Source of the DNA: [Phialemoniopsis] sp. UDSM-2020
Taxonomy: Eukaryota; Ascomycota; Sordariomycetes; Thyridiales; Thyridiaceae
Assembly (NCBI GenBank): GCA_018873225.1
Contig: JAEILZ010000009.1
Location: 1,603,501 to 1,667,500, forward strand
Length of the DNA stretch: 64,000 nt
Reading direction: 5' to 3'
The translations under genes were made by a program, and so were the position numbers. Positions 20,703 to 31,964 of the stretch are shown here, piece after piece. The stretch's first letter is position 1, and each line of letters begins with the position of its first letter. The notes beneath the pieces are model-generated. The model made no database searches. It worked only from the letters and a program-made list of their open reading frames with translations, and had not been told where the DNA came from.

Positions 20703-22025
20703 ATGTCGTCGAACACGATCATTACCTTCCTCACTTACAGCATGCCGCTCAAAATCTTCGCCTGGATCTTCTTCACTGCTCTCCTCCAGGGCATCTTCCT
20801 GGGCGAGAGGGGCTTCCCTCGATACTTTTTCTTCTCGTTCTACGTCTTCGTTCAGGTCTACTTCTTTGCCAACCTGCGGGGCTCTGCGCCCGGATTCGAA
20901 GAGCTCGAGGAGTTCTTTGGCTTTGCCATCATTAAGCTGATGCTCCACGTCTCGTACATCACGCTCGTCGAGAAGCGTCGTGTCATCGGCTGGGTGGCGG
21001 CGTACAATGCGTGCACGGATCTGCGGCGGGTCGACGAAACGCGCGAGAGGCAGGAGAGTATGGACAGCGAAAGTAGCAACCAGGGCTTCAGAGACTACAT
21101 CGACAACACCAACAGGACCAACGGATGGGCAACAGGGAGAGCAGAGGCTCCCCCGAATCGATGGTGGATTTTCAGCCTAACCCCACGCACCCGCTTCGTC
21201 CTCTCCCGCCTCCTCGAAGGCCTCGCCATCCTCGCCCTCCGCTGCATCCTCAGCTCCCTCGCCGGCGCCGCCTTCCGCGCCCTGCTCTACCGCAGCGGCG
21301 GCGACATGTTTGCCCGCCGCAACATCCACGTCCTGCGCCGCTGGGCCCGGGTCTCGTGGCGCGAGCTCGCCGTGCGCACGTTGCTCGTGCTCGGCGCCCT
21401 CGCCGACGCGCCGCTCGTGCTCGCCTGCTGGCACGCCTTCTTCGCGGCCCTGCACGTCGCGCTCGGCGTCTCCGGGCCCGACGCCTGGCCCCGCCTCTTC
21501 GAGGGGCGTGGGCCATGGGAGGCGAGGGGCGTCGGGGACTACTGGGGCCGGTACTGGCACCGCATGTTCGCGGCGCCGGCGATGAGCTGGGCCCGCTGGC
21601 TCGTGGGCTTGATGCCCGGGGTAGCCAAGCCGCGCCGCGGGTCGATGGCGTACCGGGCCGTTGTGGTGGGGCTCGTGTTCCTCGCATCGGGTTGCATGCA
21701 CGCTGCCGTGCACGTCGCTACCGCGGAGGAGAGGCCCCGGGGTGGCACCTGCGGGACGGGAGGACAGTTCCTCATGTGGGCGTACAGCTACGGCGCCGTG
21801 ATGCTGGAGTATGGCGTCATGGCTCTGGCCCCGGCGGTCCTTGGGGCCCGGCGCCTGCGGCGGTGGCGGTGGTTTCTTGTCAATGTGGTGGGGCGGGCGT
21901 GGTTGTTTGCGTTTATGTGGTGGCTCGTTTCGAGGACTGTCATCGAGGGGTTTGTGTGTGGAGAGGAGTTGGAGGTGGAGAGGGCGTTTGTTGGGTATTC
22001 TTATGATGGGCTGGGGATACTTTAA
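20703..22025 (+). CDS. Wax-synthase-like membrane-bound O-acyltransferase
   Basis: Single exon of 440 aa from the ATG at 20703 (MSSNTIITFLTYSMPLKIFAW). Hydrophobic helices dominate (ILALRCILSSLAGAAFRAL; RTLLVLGALADAPLVLACWH; YRAVVVGLVFLASGCMHAAV; LMWAYSYGAVMLEYGVMALA). Signature elements of the wax-synthase/MBOAT-like fold are GVGDYWGRYWHRMF (first catalytic-region motif) and SGCMHAAVHVA (buried histidine). Fungal relatives acylate alcohols or hydroxyl groups of secondary metabolites such as terpenes in the ER membrane. It lies just downstream of the Zn2Cys6 gene on the same strand. From 21180 the gene is markedly GC-rich, which creates long shadow frames on the other strand. An extended start at 20451 is possible. 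Confidence 0.78.
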   Translation: MSSNTIITFLTYSMPLKIFAWIFFTALLQGIFLGERGFPRYFFFSFYVFVQVYFFANLRGSAPGFEELEEFFGFAIIKLMLHVSYITLVEKRRVIGWVAAYNACTDLRRVDETRERQESMDSESSNQGFRDYIDNTNRTNGWATGRAEAPPNRWWIFSLTPRTRFVLSRLLEGLAILALRCILSSLAGAAFRALLYRSGGDMFARRNIHVLRRWARVSWRELAVRTLLVLGALADAPLVLACWHAFFAALHVALGVSGPDAWPRLFEGRGPWEARGVGDYWGRYWHRMFAAPAMSWARWLVGLMPGVAKPRRGSMAYRAVVVGLVFLASGCMHAAVHVATAEERPRGGTCGTGGQFLMWAYSYGAVMLEYGVMALAPAVLGARRLRRWRWFLVNVVGRAWLFAFMWWLVSRTVIEGFVCGEELEVERAFVGYSYDGLGIL

Positions 22026-22486
22026 GAATTTACTTGGAGGGGGGCTGTTCTGGGTTTTCGAATACCGCACGTTTTCATGGTCTGTTTTGAGTATAAGATA
22101 GGTCTGTAAGTTGGAAATCCTCTTGATTTTTTTTTACTTATTGTACTCGATGGGTTGTAAGATGTTGTTGAAATCTACCTCAATTGAACTAGCTCTTATT
22201 TGAGAACTATAACTCAAGTTCTATATATTGAAAAGTGGTTGTGCACCGCGTGTTGTATCAGTCGCGATGGTGAGAAGTTGTTTGGTGCTGGAAGATCGAT
22301 CTCGACTCATTAAGGAGACACCGAAATCAAGATATTGTGGGCGTGGGTCATGAATCATCGACTGAGACCTCACCACCAACACTATCGAATCGCAGAATCA
22401 GTACCTCTACTCGAACTAGCATCACTCTAATATTACCCTCGTTTGCCTGTCAAATAGATAAGTACTTACCCCAGCCCACCACGGGG
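22026..22486. other. Intergenic: acyltransferase 3' flank and PNPOx-like promoter
   Basis: AT-richer spacer with poly-T near 22128. The PNPOx-like frame is open from 22337 but starts there with GTG. No other feature. Confidence 0.45.
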
Positions 22487-23374
22487 ATGTTCAGACAACT
22501 CCCCTCCATCCTCTCCCGCAAGGCCCCAGCATCCTCCAGCAGCGCAATGTCTACAGCCACCTCACCGGGCCCGGCGCCCTGGCGCGCAGCCCTGCTCAAC
22601 GACATCGACAAGATGTCCCAGGCCACCTTCACCCTCAGCACCCTACACCACGGCGATACCCCCGCAGGAAACACGACACCGCGCGCCCGCACCTGCATCT
22701 ACCGCGGCATGTGGGCCGAGCTGCCCGAGAACAGCAAGAACAAGGCCGACCGCAACCCGCCGCTCTTTGCCAGCGACCTGCTCACCTTCACCACGGACAG
22801 ACGCATGCACAAGACGCCCGACCTGCTGTCGACTTCGTCAGACGGCGGAGGCCCGGTCGAGGCGTGCTTCTGGGCGACCGAGTCGCAGGCGCAGTGGCGC
22901 GTGCGAGGGCGGGCGTGGGTCCTTGGCGCCGCGGACGCGGACGGCCGGGGCGGAGCGCCCGAGGCGGCGCGGCAGGCCGTGCGGCAGCGCATGCGGGCCC
23001 GTGGTCAGGCCCCGTCCGAGGAGCAGGAGGACGACTGGAGCTGGAGCCGCGAGGTCAAGGCGCACTTTGGCAACCTGAGCCCGATGATGCGGGGCACCTT
23101 CCGGAACCCGCCGCCGGGGACGCCGCGCGCGGTTCCCGGCGGGCCCGGCGAGGAGCTGGGCCAGAAGGTCGACGGCATCGAGGACGAGCTGGCGCTGGGG
23201 AACTTCCGGGTGTGCGTCATCGTGCCGGACGAGGTTGAGCTCGTGGACCTGTCTGACGCGGCGGACCCGCGGCGGTGGCTGTATACCTTTGTTGGAGGGC
23301 AAGGGGCGAGTCGGGAGAGGCAGCCTGGGGGAGAAGTCACGGGGGAGTGGGAGAAGGTCGAGTTGTGGCCTTGA
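22487..23374 (+). CDS. Pyridoxamine 5'-phosphate oxidase-like FMN-binding protein (Alr4036 type)
   Basis: Single exon, 295 aa. The start MFRQLPSILSRKAPASSSSA is Arg/Ser-rich and could target mitochondria; a second Met (MSTATSPGP) 19 codons later would remove it. The split-barrel flavin domain shows PWRAALLNDIDKM, ARTCIYRGMWAELPEN, LLTFTTDRRMHKTPDL, EACFWATESQAQWRVRGRAW, KAHFGNLSPMMRGTFRNPPP and, at the end, FRVCVIVPDEVELVDLSD and RRWLYTFVGG with EWEKVELWP. These are the blocks of the fungal family annotated as Alr4036/pyridoxamine oxidase-like. The reaction is not established for the family; classical PNPO residues for pyridoxal phosphate synthesis cannot be assigned here. Confidence 0.85.
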   Translation: MFRQLPSILSRKAPASSSSAMSTATSPGPAPWRAALLNDIDKMSQATFTLSTLHHGDTPAGNTTPRARTCIYRGMWAELPENSKNKADRNPPLFASDLLTFTTDRRMHKTPDLLSTSSDGGGPVEACFWATESQAQWRVRGRAWVLGAADADGRGGAPEAARQAVRQRMRARGQAPSEEQEDDWSWSREVKAHFGNLSPMMRGTFRNPPPGTPRAVPGGPGEELGQKVDGIEDELALGNFRVCVIVPDEVELVDLSDAADPRRWLYTFVGGQGASRERQPGGEVTGEWEKVELWP

Positions 23375-26300
23375 TGTGCATCATGATATCACGATGGGCT
23401 CTGATGCTCGGGGACAGGCGTTATGCATTGGAGATGCTGCATGGAGTTTGCGCTACAACATGGGATATTGAGTATTACGAGACTGGCTAGAGCATATGCA
23501 GTCTGCTTCATCCACATATACAGACTCATAGATCCCTTGGATATAATCCGCAAAATACTGTAATTCTTCTCCCGAAGCGTGTGTATCCGAGTTACACACC
23601 AAGTATCTCGAGAAGGATTACCATAAGCTTGAAGACATGTACAAGTTTGTTTCACATCATCTACAATGTAGAACAGCGGCAACAGAATGGCCACATTTTG
23701 CTACTGTCGCTGACAGGTTGCTGTTGCAAGTAGTTGCATGATCCATACCAGTAACGAGGCATGATGTATGAATGCCGGTCAGCTTACACGCCTTGTTCAC
23801 GGAGTAAGCTGTCGTGTACTTCTGTGAGGTTGCACCTGTGTCAGCGCGCTGTTGATCCCCAGGCTACTATTCAATAACCCTCTTTCAGGGAAAGCGTTCC
23901 GATAGGGTCCGAGATAGCTGAGGGAGCCGCAAGTGTTGAGGTTCTTGGTAGGTAGGAAAATTGCACAAGCTGGACTCCCACCTTCGGCTCGTTACAACCG
24001 AGCTGTCCTGAAAAGGCAGGACCCGAAAATGACATTGGACGCGGGATGAAGCGTGAAGGACGTAATATAGTTGATCCTGCTTTTTAAGAGCGGTATGCAA
24101 CGCGCATCGCTGGAGCTTGTGGTGTGGTCGGGGGGCTGACGACCTGCAGGTTGCATCTTGCGAAATCCCGCGTGGGATGTCGCGGCATGGGTGGTGCTCT
24201 CTCATCACAGTAGCAAGATGAGCCTGTATTGGTGGCCATCAATCACAATTACGTCGGAGTAGCACAGGATCTCCTGATAGCCCTATAGAAGCGGTCAAGG
24301 GACAGAGGTAGAGGCGGCAAGCTGGTGAGGCTGGGTGCGAGTGGCCGTCCAGCTCGCAGTGTAAGCGAGCTCCGGCCGCAATACCACCCGCCAGATATTC
24401 TTCACGTCTCTGACGAATACAGAACCTCTCGGCCGTAGGCGCCAGCCCCTTTCGCTCTTGCATTGCAGCGAGACGACACACGGCACTTGGGCTTATTAGT
24501 GCAAGGAGGCTTGCTTGTCTCGTGTCGATGTTGAATCGTGGTCTCGCGATCGTTTTGCTCCGGAGACTTACCCCAGATCTCACTTAGAATGTGGGCGATT
24601 TAGCGGCGGTCTAGAACATTGCTCTCAAGCTTCGCACGTCGTGTACGGAGTAGGTGTTCTCTCATTCTGCCTGTCGTCATGCCAGTCGATTTACTTTGAG
24701 CCATGCCGTGTCACGGAACTACCCAGCGCATGGCTCGGTGAGATGGAGCGGTCAGTCTAGCAGGGCTTAGCCCGTCCGAGTCAAAGACACGGCTAAGATA
24801 GTCTTGCCGTCTCCTTTGGTATCGCTATATTAAAGCCATATCATAATAGACTTCCGGCACGCCCGTATAGCTGACCAAAGGGCGATTGGTTTTCTTTAGA
24901 GAGCTGAAGAACATGAAGTGAGGGAGAGCGGGCGAGCAGGCAGGACGGTGCTCAGGTGCCCAGGTGCTGCTGTCGCGTGACGGGCAGCCCACTGAGGCAG
25001 CCCTAGAGGGTCCGAGGGTCCCTGTAAGAGTTGGCTGGTTGGGTACCCAAGGGCTGGGTCGATCGGTGGGGGGACCAGCAAATGCAACGCAACCCTGCCA
25101 GCCTGCGACTGTGAACCTTGAAACTCTCCAAGACTTGCTCCCCGAAGACGACCTCGCTCCAAAAGCTCCCCCAACCCCACTCCGCTATCACCCAAATCAG
25201 TACTTTCACGGCGCACGCTGAAAGCATACTGGGTATGCTCCCCGACTTTTATTCGCAATGGTGAGCTTGGCATGCAATGCTGGCAGTCGTGCTTTTCTCT
25301 GTTTTGGATACCGAGTGAGTACAGCTTGGAAAGCTGTGTGCAGAGCGAGTGGGTAGGGATACCCCAGGTTCGACGATATTTGACAAAGTACCCAGGTACC
25401 CAGAACCACTCTTTGCTCTGCTTGGCTGGGGATCAAATAAACGAAACCACTCGGTCTGTTTCTCCCTCAACTCTCTCACATGCAACTGTGCCTTTGTACC
25501 GTCGCGGGTTATCACCCTGGTCGAGGAAGAGGGGGCACGCTTATTCGGCGCAATGAGGGCCAGGTTTGGGGGATTGGCGACGGGGATGAAGGGTCTTGGA
25601 GCAAAGGAAGCGACAAAAAGGCCTATCAAGACACGGCCAACAGGGGCCTACGTGTCCCACCAATCCTGCAGCGCCAATTCTTCATTATTTTCCTATCTCT
25701 TGCAGTCTTGGTCGCTGTTTTCTGGCTCGTTTTTATCTCCCACCTAGCCACTCCACAAAAGCATCCATTGATAAGTGATACTTGAAAGAGGGAAATTCAC
25801 GCAGTCGAAATGATCATCAGGTAGGCTCGGCTCGACTTGCTGCCCCCCAGCGAGGTAGCATTTGCGGTCTACCCCAACGTGAGCTCGGCAACCCGGCCAT
25901 TGAGAATGATTGCGCTATTCTCATCGCAGCTTTCTTGGTGTTAGTGGCCATTTATGCTAGCCCTGCCTGTCTGCTAAGTTAAGAACAAGGGTGCGATAAG
26001 TAGCTACTCCGTATGGTGAGAAACTCCAGTCGTCACCAACCACGAAGTACAAGGACCAGGCCGCGGTCCAGCCCAAGCCACTTGAGCTCGTTTTACTCTG
26101 GTCCACGAGCTACTGCACCAATATCGAATATGAACAGGTCCCGGGCTAACGTCTCGTGGCTGTCACCTCGAGCATTGACGGCGCTATTTGTGCATGAGAT
26201 AAAGTAGCTAAACTACGAGATACTGCGAAATTATAGTACCTTAGTCCGTACTCCGTTGGAAAAGGGGGCATGGGCCATGATTCTCACTCTGGAAGTACAA

Positions 26301-27343
26301 CCAAGGATGGACAAGGAGGGAGGAGATGGGGGCATGTCAGACGTTGGTGACAATTAACGACCTACCCTCCCTGATCCCCTCTCCCGTGTCTTGTCTCTAT
26401 CTATCACTCTCACACCATTGAGATTGATACACACCTCAGATCAAAGAAAAAGCGCCACCACCCCTTGTCCAGCTGCCCACTTGGGACTGATTCCTAGACG
26501 AGCTAGCGGTAACCTTACACGCTGGGCGGGACCAGGATCACCGCTTCTGTGTGGGCGATTGCGACTCTTACTCGCTGCACCACCAAATCCAGCCTGGCCC
26601 CAGCACCCCGTTTTTCTCCACGACCCTGGACCATCGCTTGGTCGCCTCCAGGTTTTGGGTGCCGTCTCTGTACCCGACAGCCTGTGCCACCCAGCTTTTT
26701 GTCTCTCTCATTGTCCATTCCCCGAGGTCCCAGGTGGTCCCCTGCCGTCCTCTGCACCGCAAAACTGCGCCGCCTTTTGCTTGCTTTCGGGCTGGTGCTG
26801 TCTGGTGCTATCTATCCGCCGCCTACTTCGCCCGCCGTCGACATTCCCACAATTCCTCTCTTTTTCTTTTCTTTCCTCACATCGACACATTGCATCGTGA
26901 ACACTGCTCGAACCGGATTCGAATTGACGAGGGATAGACTTCCCCTTTAGACGCACCCCCGGCAGTATTTGCGCTACCAGGACTCGGCTACAATCGCCTT
27001 GTTTGCCGTTCATGCAGCCAGCCATATACTTTGGAGCAGCAACACCACGGACCACACCAACAACGTCATAGCACCGGATTTTGCCAGCCAAAACCAAATC
27101 ACACAGACATTCACGCTCGCCTCTGTACAGAGGTCAAGCTGTCGCCTCTCGCTCTACCACAGCTCGAACCCAAATTCTCATTTCAATGGTTTTACGGCGT
27201 CACCATTCGGAACCTCTCTCACCTGTCACCGACTGAAGTCGCTACCGACCCCCCGCTCGTCCCTCTGCGGAGGTTGACGGGCGTGGCCTAGTTGTTGCGC
27301 CTACGCCTGCGCCTGCGGTGTCCTCGACCCCGGATACTCGATC
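23375..27343. other. Large gene-free interval (4.0 kb)
   Basis: Many short overlapping frames on both strands, none with consistent coding character or recognisable motifs. Visible items: TACGGAGTA at 24644-24652 and TACTCCGTA at 26005-26013; a perfect 12-bp palindrome TTGGGTACCCAA at 25039-25050; two further GTACCCA copies near 25388; and a pyrimidine-rich stretch 26360-27340 that fits a long promoter and leader for the downstream PTH11-like receptor. Confidence 0.5.
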
Positions 27344-28973
27344 ATGTCCATCTACTCGAGTCCTCCTCCCCTGCGGCCCTTCTCTGCTGAAAAGCCGACG
27401 TTGCTCGTATGCTGGTGGATCACAATCTTTTGTACATCCATCATCCTGCTGCGCGTGGGCGGTCGCTATGTCCGCACCGAGCGCCTCTTCCTCGAGGACA
27501 AGGTGGCCGCCCTGGCAATGATCCCCCTCTTCCTGCGCATGGGCTGTGTCCACGTCATACTCATCTACGGGACCAACAATGCGCAGCTGGCAGGTGCCAA
27601 TTTGTCAGACGTCGAGCTTCAGCACAAGACCATCGCAAGCGGCCTTGTCATTCTTAGCCGCATCTTGTATGCTGCAACGTGAGTTTGATCTACTTTAGCG
27701 GCCTGTCAACGATCTAACAATTGACTGACTTTATTCTTTGCCCGCCAGTCTATGGATCTTCAAAGTCGCGATTCTCGAGTTCTTCAAACGACTTACTGGA
27801 GTGTCATGGAACAGGAACTACGAGATCACCATCATCTTCATTAGGTGCACCCTGGCGGCCACTTTTGCTGCCATTGTCGTCAGTAACCTGGTCGAATGCC
27901 GCCCGATTCACCAATATTGGCAGGTCCTTCCCGATCCTGGTGGCCAATGTCGGCAAGGCTACGCCCAACTCATCACCATGGCTGTCTGCAACGTTATTAC
28001 CGACCTACTTCTAGTGTTCTTTCCCATCCCCATCATTCTCCGCAGCAAGATGAGCATCAAGCGGAAGGCGCAACTCGTCTGCCTTTTCTCCCTTAGTCTG
28101 GGAGTAATAGCTGTGACGGCCTATCGTGTTCCGCTCATCCTTCGCAATCACGGACGTCAACAGACCCGTTCCCTTATGGCTTCTGTAGAAATCCTATTCG
28201 CCACAGCTGCTGCTAACGCTCTGGTTCTGGGCTCCTTTGTCAGAGATCGCGGAGTCAAGAAGAAGAAGTTCAAGTACGGCTCAACCGCTGCAGACAGCAT
28301 GGAGCGCACGAGCAGCGCGGGTACGCGCCGACCCACGGTGCAGAGGCACTGGGGCAGCGACGACGATCTGGTTCGAGATCTTGGATTGGGTGTCCGCCCC
28401 GGTCTGCGAGACGAGCCTGATTCGCCTAGCACGCTGAGCGATGTTCACAAGTTCCGCCCGGCGCCGCATGCCAAAGTGTCTGAAGACATGCACCTGTGGC
28501 GCTTTCCCTCGCATAAGAGAAAGATCGACACGGCGAGGAGTGACGATTCGCTTCTCGAGAGGGATCAGCTCTCTACCTCGCAAAGTGGCTCCACCTCGAC
28601 ACCTCGCAAGGTCTCATTCTTCGATGTTGGCGGTCTCCTGGAGGATGAAGCCGAGAGCAGTACTCGGCGCAGTAGCACTCGGCGTGACAGCCATCTCTCC
28701 AGTATCGGAAACCATTCTCCTACCAGCATGCCTTCACCCACCATACCGGCAGGCACAACGGGTCTTCGCCGCGGTTCGCAAGCCTTGCTACAAGACCTGG
28801 GCGGTCTGCTCAGCCCCAGGGCAATCAGCCCGAGGGCACGATCTAGAAACCATGCGACCGAGATGCAGCCCATACCCCACGAATCTCACGCCGAGTCCCA
28901 GCAGAACATTGATAACGCAGGGCTCGAAATAAGGCTGATGGACCCGGGAGGCCTGCTCAGTCCGCACAGGTAA
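27344..28973 (+). CDS. PTH11-like integral membrane receptor (fungal rhodopsin domain)
   Basis: Two exons, 27344-27678 and 27749-28973 (GTGAGT...CAG), giving 519 aa. Residues up to about 290 hold a seven-helix fungal PTH11/SAT4-type rhodopsin domain: TLLVCWWITIFCTSIILLRV, FLEDKVAALAMIPLFLRMG, SGLVILSRILYAAT-LWIFKV, ITIIFIRCTLAATFAAIVV, LITMAVCNVITDLLLVFFP and RKAQLVCLFSLSLGVIAVTA. Between helices are the conserved extracellular pieces VECRPIHQYWQ and GQCRQGYAQ with paired cysteines. No CFEM domain precedes the helices. The cytoplasmic tail (about 230 aa) is Ser/Arg-rich and carries three copies of a D-x-GGLL motif. Relatives are non-canonical GPCRs sensing surface or host cues. The ligand is unknown. 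Confidence 0.88.
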
Positions 28974-30030
28974 TGAGTTTCTACTGCAACCGTGCCGTCA
29001 TTTATTCTGTCGCCTTCCTACACGCTTGGCCACGATTTCTTCCGGGAGAGCCCATAAATCTTACCAATATCCGGCTGGGCTGCACCTAAAAGCCACTCAC
29101 ACACTTCACGACCTGTAACATACTGTCTCAATGATTTTCACGAATTTCCTTTTTACACACATACCATCGGACGGAGGACACTACACCCCATAGGCGGGGT
29201 TGGATCTACTACGGCAACACGGCGTTCTTGGGGCAGGGACGTCGATAGCGTTGCTTTTATGAAAGGGCTATATACGGATGGGAGGGAATCAGTTCTGTGG
29301 TGCCGGTCACCCTTTGGGACGGACAGCAAACCACACTTGCTTTATGCGGCGCAGGATGGACTGCCTCGTGTTTTCTCATATACCCCCTTGGCTCTGATAT
29401 TGAGCATCTACCCATTACTAGCTTTTGAATTACCTGGGAGAGCCTGCCTCTTAGTGAGGGCATCTTGCAGGTTTGAATACAATGTTTACTTGATTATAAT
29501 GAATTCCTCCCTTTCTCCCTCGTGAGTCGTGACTGAATATTGTGAGCAAACCACTCAGACTTTGTCTATGGGATTTCATTTTGGTGATAGATCCCAAGAT
29601 ATAGATAGACCTTGGATATAGTTGATCAGATCACACCAATGTCGTCTCTCGTATTGGTATAATACCAGGGGCGTATTTCACGTGTCTAATTTGCATTGTG
29701 TATGATTCCATATGAATTGGTTATCTCCAATATGCTACAAGAATCAAGGTTCCCGTTCCTCGCCTTGTGTGAATGCCTCCCAGTTTTGTTACAAAAAACG
29801 CCGTTTCATGAGTTTTGGAAAGAAGAATCTCCAAAGGGAAAGAGATGAAACAAGAAGACTTGCGCGCAAGAACGCCCCCTTCCCCATAGACTGTTTCCCT
29901 CTGTGATATTTGCGCGGTTGGTATCTAAAAGACAGCTCATATACAGCGAGAGGGAGAAAAGCAGTCTCAAAAAGTGCCGAAGAAAAGACAAGAAGACCAT
30001 GCCAGCAAAAAGGGCAACACCACACCACGT
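28974..30030. other. Intergenic between convergent genes
   Basis: 3' flanks of the receptor gene (plus) and RPB5 (minus). Short frames only; nothing else recognised. Confidence 0.5.
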
Positions 30031-30889
30031 TTAGACACAGAGCCTGTAACTGGCGTAGCGGCCGGCCGTCTCGGAGATGCGGATGATCTTGACGACCTGG
30101 CCGCGCTTGAGGCCAAAGTAGCGGGCGACGGGGTCCTTTTGCAGGATGCGCGGCAGCTGGGTGTCCTTGAGGCGGTAGCGCTTGAGCAGGGCGGCCTTTT
30201 CCTCGCGGCTGAGCAGGACGTGGGTGGGGACGAGCTCGTGGTGGGTGATGTTGACGAGCAGGTCGTCCTGCATGAAGCACTCGATCTGGACGAGGGCGGC
30301 CGTGGCCGTGACGGACTTGCGGGCCTGGGCCGACAGGGCGCCCTGGGTGACCATGATGCCGGCCTTGAAGTTGTTGGTGCTGCAGTGGCTGACGAAGCGC
30401 TTGATCTCCTTGACGCCGATGGACGACTCCATCATGAACTCGACCCAGACGGTGCCGCACTCGGTGGCCGGGTCCGGGTCCGAGGGCGTGGGCGGCGGGG
30501 TGAACTTTTTGATCATGGCGTCCGAGGGCCGGGCCGAGAACTGCATGTGGCCGCGACTTTTTTCATCTGGTCAACGATGTTGTTTTTCTACAGGTTTTTC
30601 TGTGTTCGTAATACTCACTCTGGTGAGCCGTCGTGGCTTGTGTATTTTGATGCGAAATCCTCAAAGCTGATCTTGACCTCCTCCTCAGCCAACTCGTATC
30701 CCTAGCAGTAGATAATCATGTTAGTCTCTCCGTGTTCTGTATCCGCGACTGTATGCGCCCCAGTATTGAAGACGGTGGCTTGCGTACCCGGTCCTGGCAC
30801 ATCTCGTGGACCGTCTTCCACGCCCGCCACAGCTTGCGGACCTCTCTCATCTTGGCCTCCTGGTCGGCATCTTGCTGGTCGGCAGACAT
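30031..30889 (-). CDS. RPB5: RNA polymerases I, II and III shared subunit RPABC1/Rpb5
   Basis: Three exons: 30889-30788, 30701-30619 and 30556-30031, giving 236 aa. Introns are 30787-30702 (GTACGC...TAG) and 30618-30557 (GTGAGT...AAG). The joins give MCQDR-GYELAEEEVKISFEDF and SP-D-RGHMQFSARPSDAM. The N-terminal jaw-lobe domain (VRKLWRAWKTVHEMC; IGVKEIKRFVSHC; NNFKAGIMVTQGALS) is followed by the C-terminal domain shared with archaeal RpoH: HELVPTHVLLSREEKAALL, YRLKDTQLPRILQKDPVAR and YFGLKRGQVVKIIR ending YASYRLCV. It sits in the lower jaw contacting downstream DNA. It is transcribed divergently from BFR1. Confidence 0.95.
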
Positions 30890-31964
30890 GATGCCTGGTC
30901 TGTGGGAGTGACGATGTCGGATATGCAATCGAGAATCCCCTTGTTCTTTGGTCGCTGGAAGGGGAGGCTTGCGAGGGTCGCGTTGGGAGTAGTTTGGTGG
31001 TGGCTCTTGTTTGTCTGGTCGAGCTAAGGTTGGAGGCCAAGGCTGGACAAAAAATTGCTGGAGTTTCCTTTGACGAGTGAGGATGAGAAGGCGGTCCCAA
31101 AAGAAGTGGGGGCCTCAATGTGCTGCTTTCAAGCCACAACCTGTCCAATTGCAGGCACCTAGCGCCTCACAGAGGGCAGTCAGGAGCTGCACACAAGCCA
31201 CACTAGCCCTGGAGCACAGCGTGCGGGCGCGCACAGAAGCTGACACTAGCGCAAGGGTGGAACCGATGGTCACAGCGCCTGGTGCGTGCCGAGGACAATC
31301 TGAGCCGCGTTCTTTTTTTTTATTGTCTCTTCATTGCTTCTCTCTCGCCTGTTCCAAAGGACCCTCTTGACTGGATCAACTGGCGCACCCATGATTGGCT
31401 GAGCCCATCAATTTTTGGCGAGCCAGGGAGGGAAAAGCGAACGGACTCGGCCCAAGGGTCTGGGGAAGCCCAGACTGCCACTGAATCCGTCCAATTGAGT
31501 TTACTTGAGGTTTCGAGCTCACCACAAGGGTCTCGTTCGTGCCACAGACTCAGAAGACCTCAGGCTATGCCACCACCAAGCACCTAACAGCGAGAGAGAC
31601 ACCCACTCACACCACACACACGCCTGTGACTGGCCTGGCACCCCCCTGTTCACTCACAAGGACCCAGACCCAGCCAGTGGTAGAGTACACATATTAATAA
31701 ATTTGTATGTACACAGGGCCTCAAAAAAATAATATACCTGCTAGTGTGGATATTTCCAACGATCAACGACGGGGAGGGAATTTGTCCGTCCGCCTTTCAA
31801 CCACGCTTCTTCTCTCACCTTGCCTGAACTCCCCCAATAACCACCCACACTCCGGTCTCCCTTGACCAGAGAGGTTATTTGCTTGCTTGCAGTGATTCGA
31901 CTTTTTGTCAATTGGATCCTGTCTTCTCTTCTCCTCCTCCATCTCCTCGCTCACATCTCCTGCA
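30890..31964. other. Divergent promoter of RPB5 and BFR1
   Basis: A 1.1-kb head-to-head interval. A strong pyrimidine tract (CTTCTCCTCC type, 31921-31960) ends just before the BFR1 ATG, typical of highly expressed fungal genes. No separate gene seen. Confidence 0.5.

Noticed and set aside
21177..22070. Long antisense ORF (about 297 codons) opposite the acyltransferase gene
   Set aside because: Pro/Arg/Ala-rich composition without motifs; it is a by-product of the very GC-rich third positions of the sense gene.
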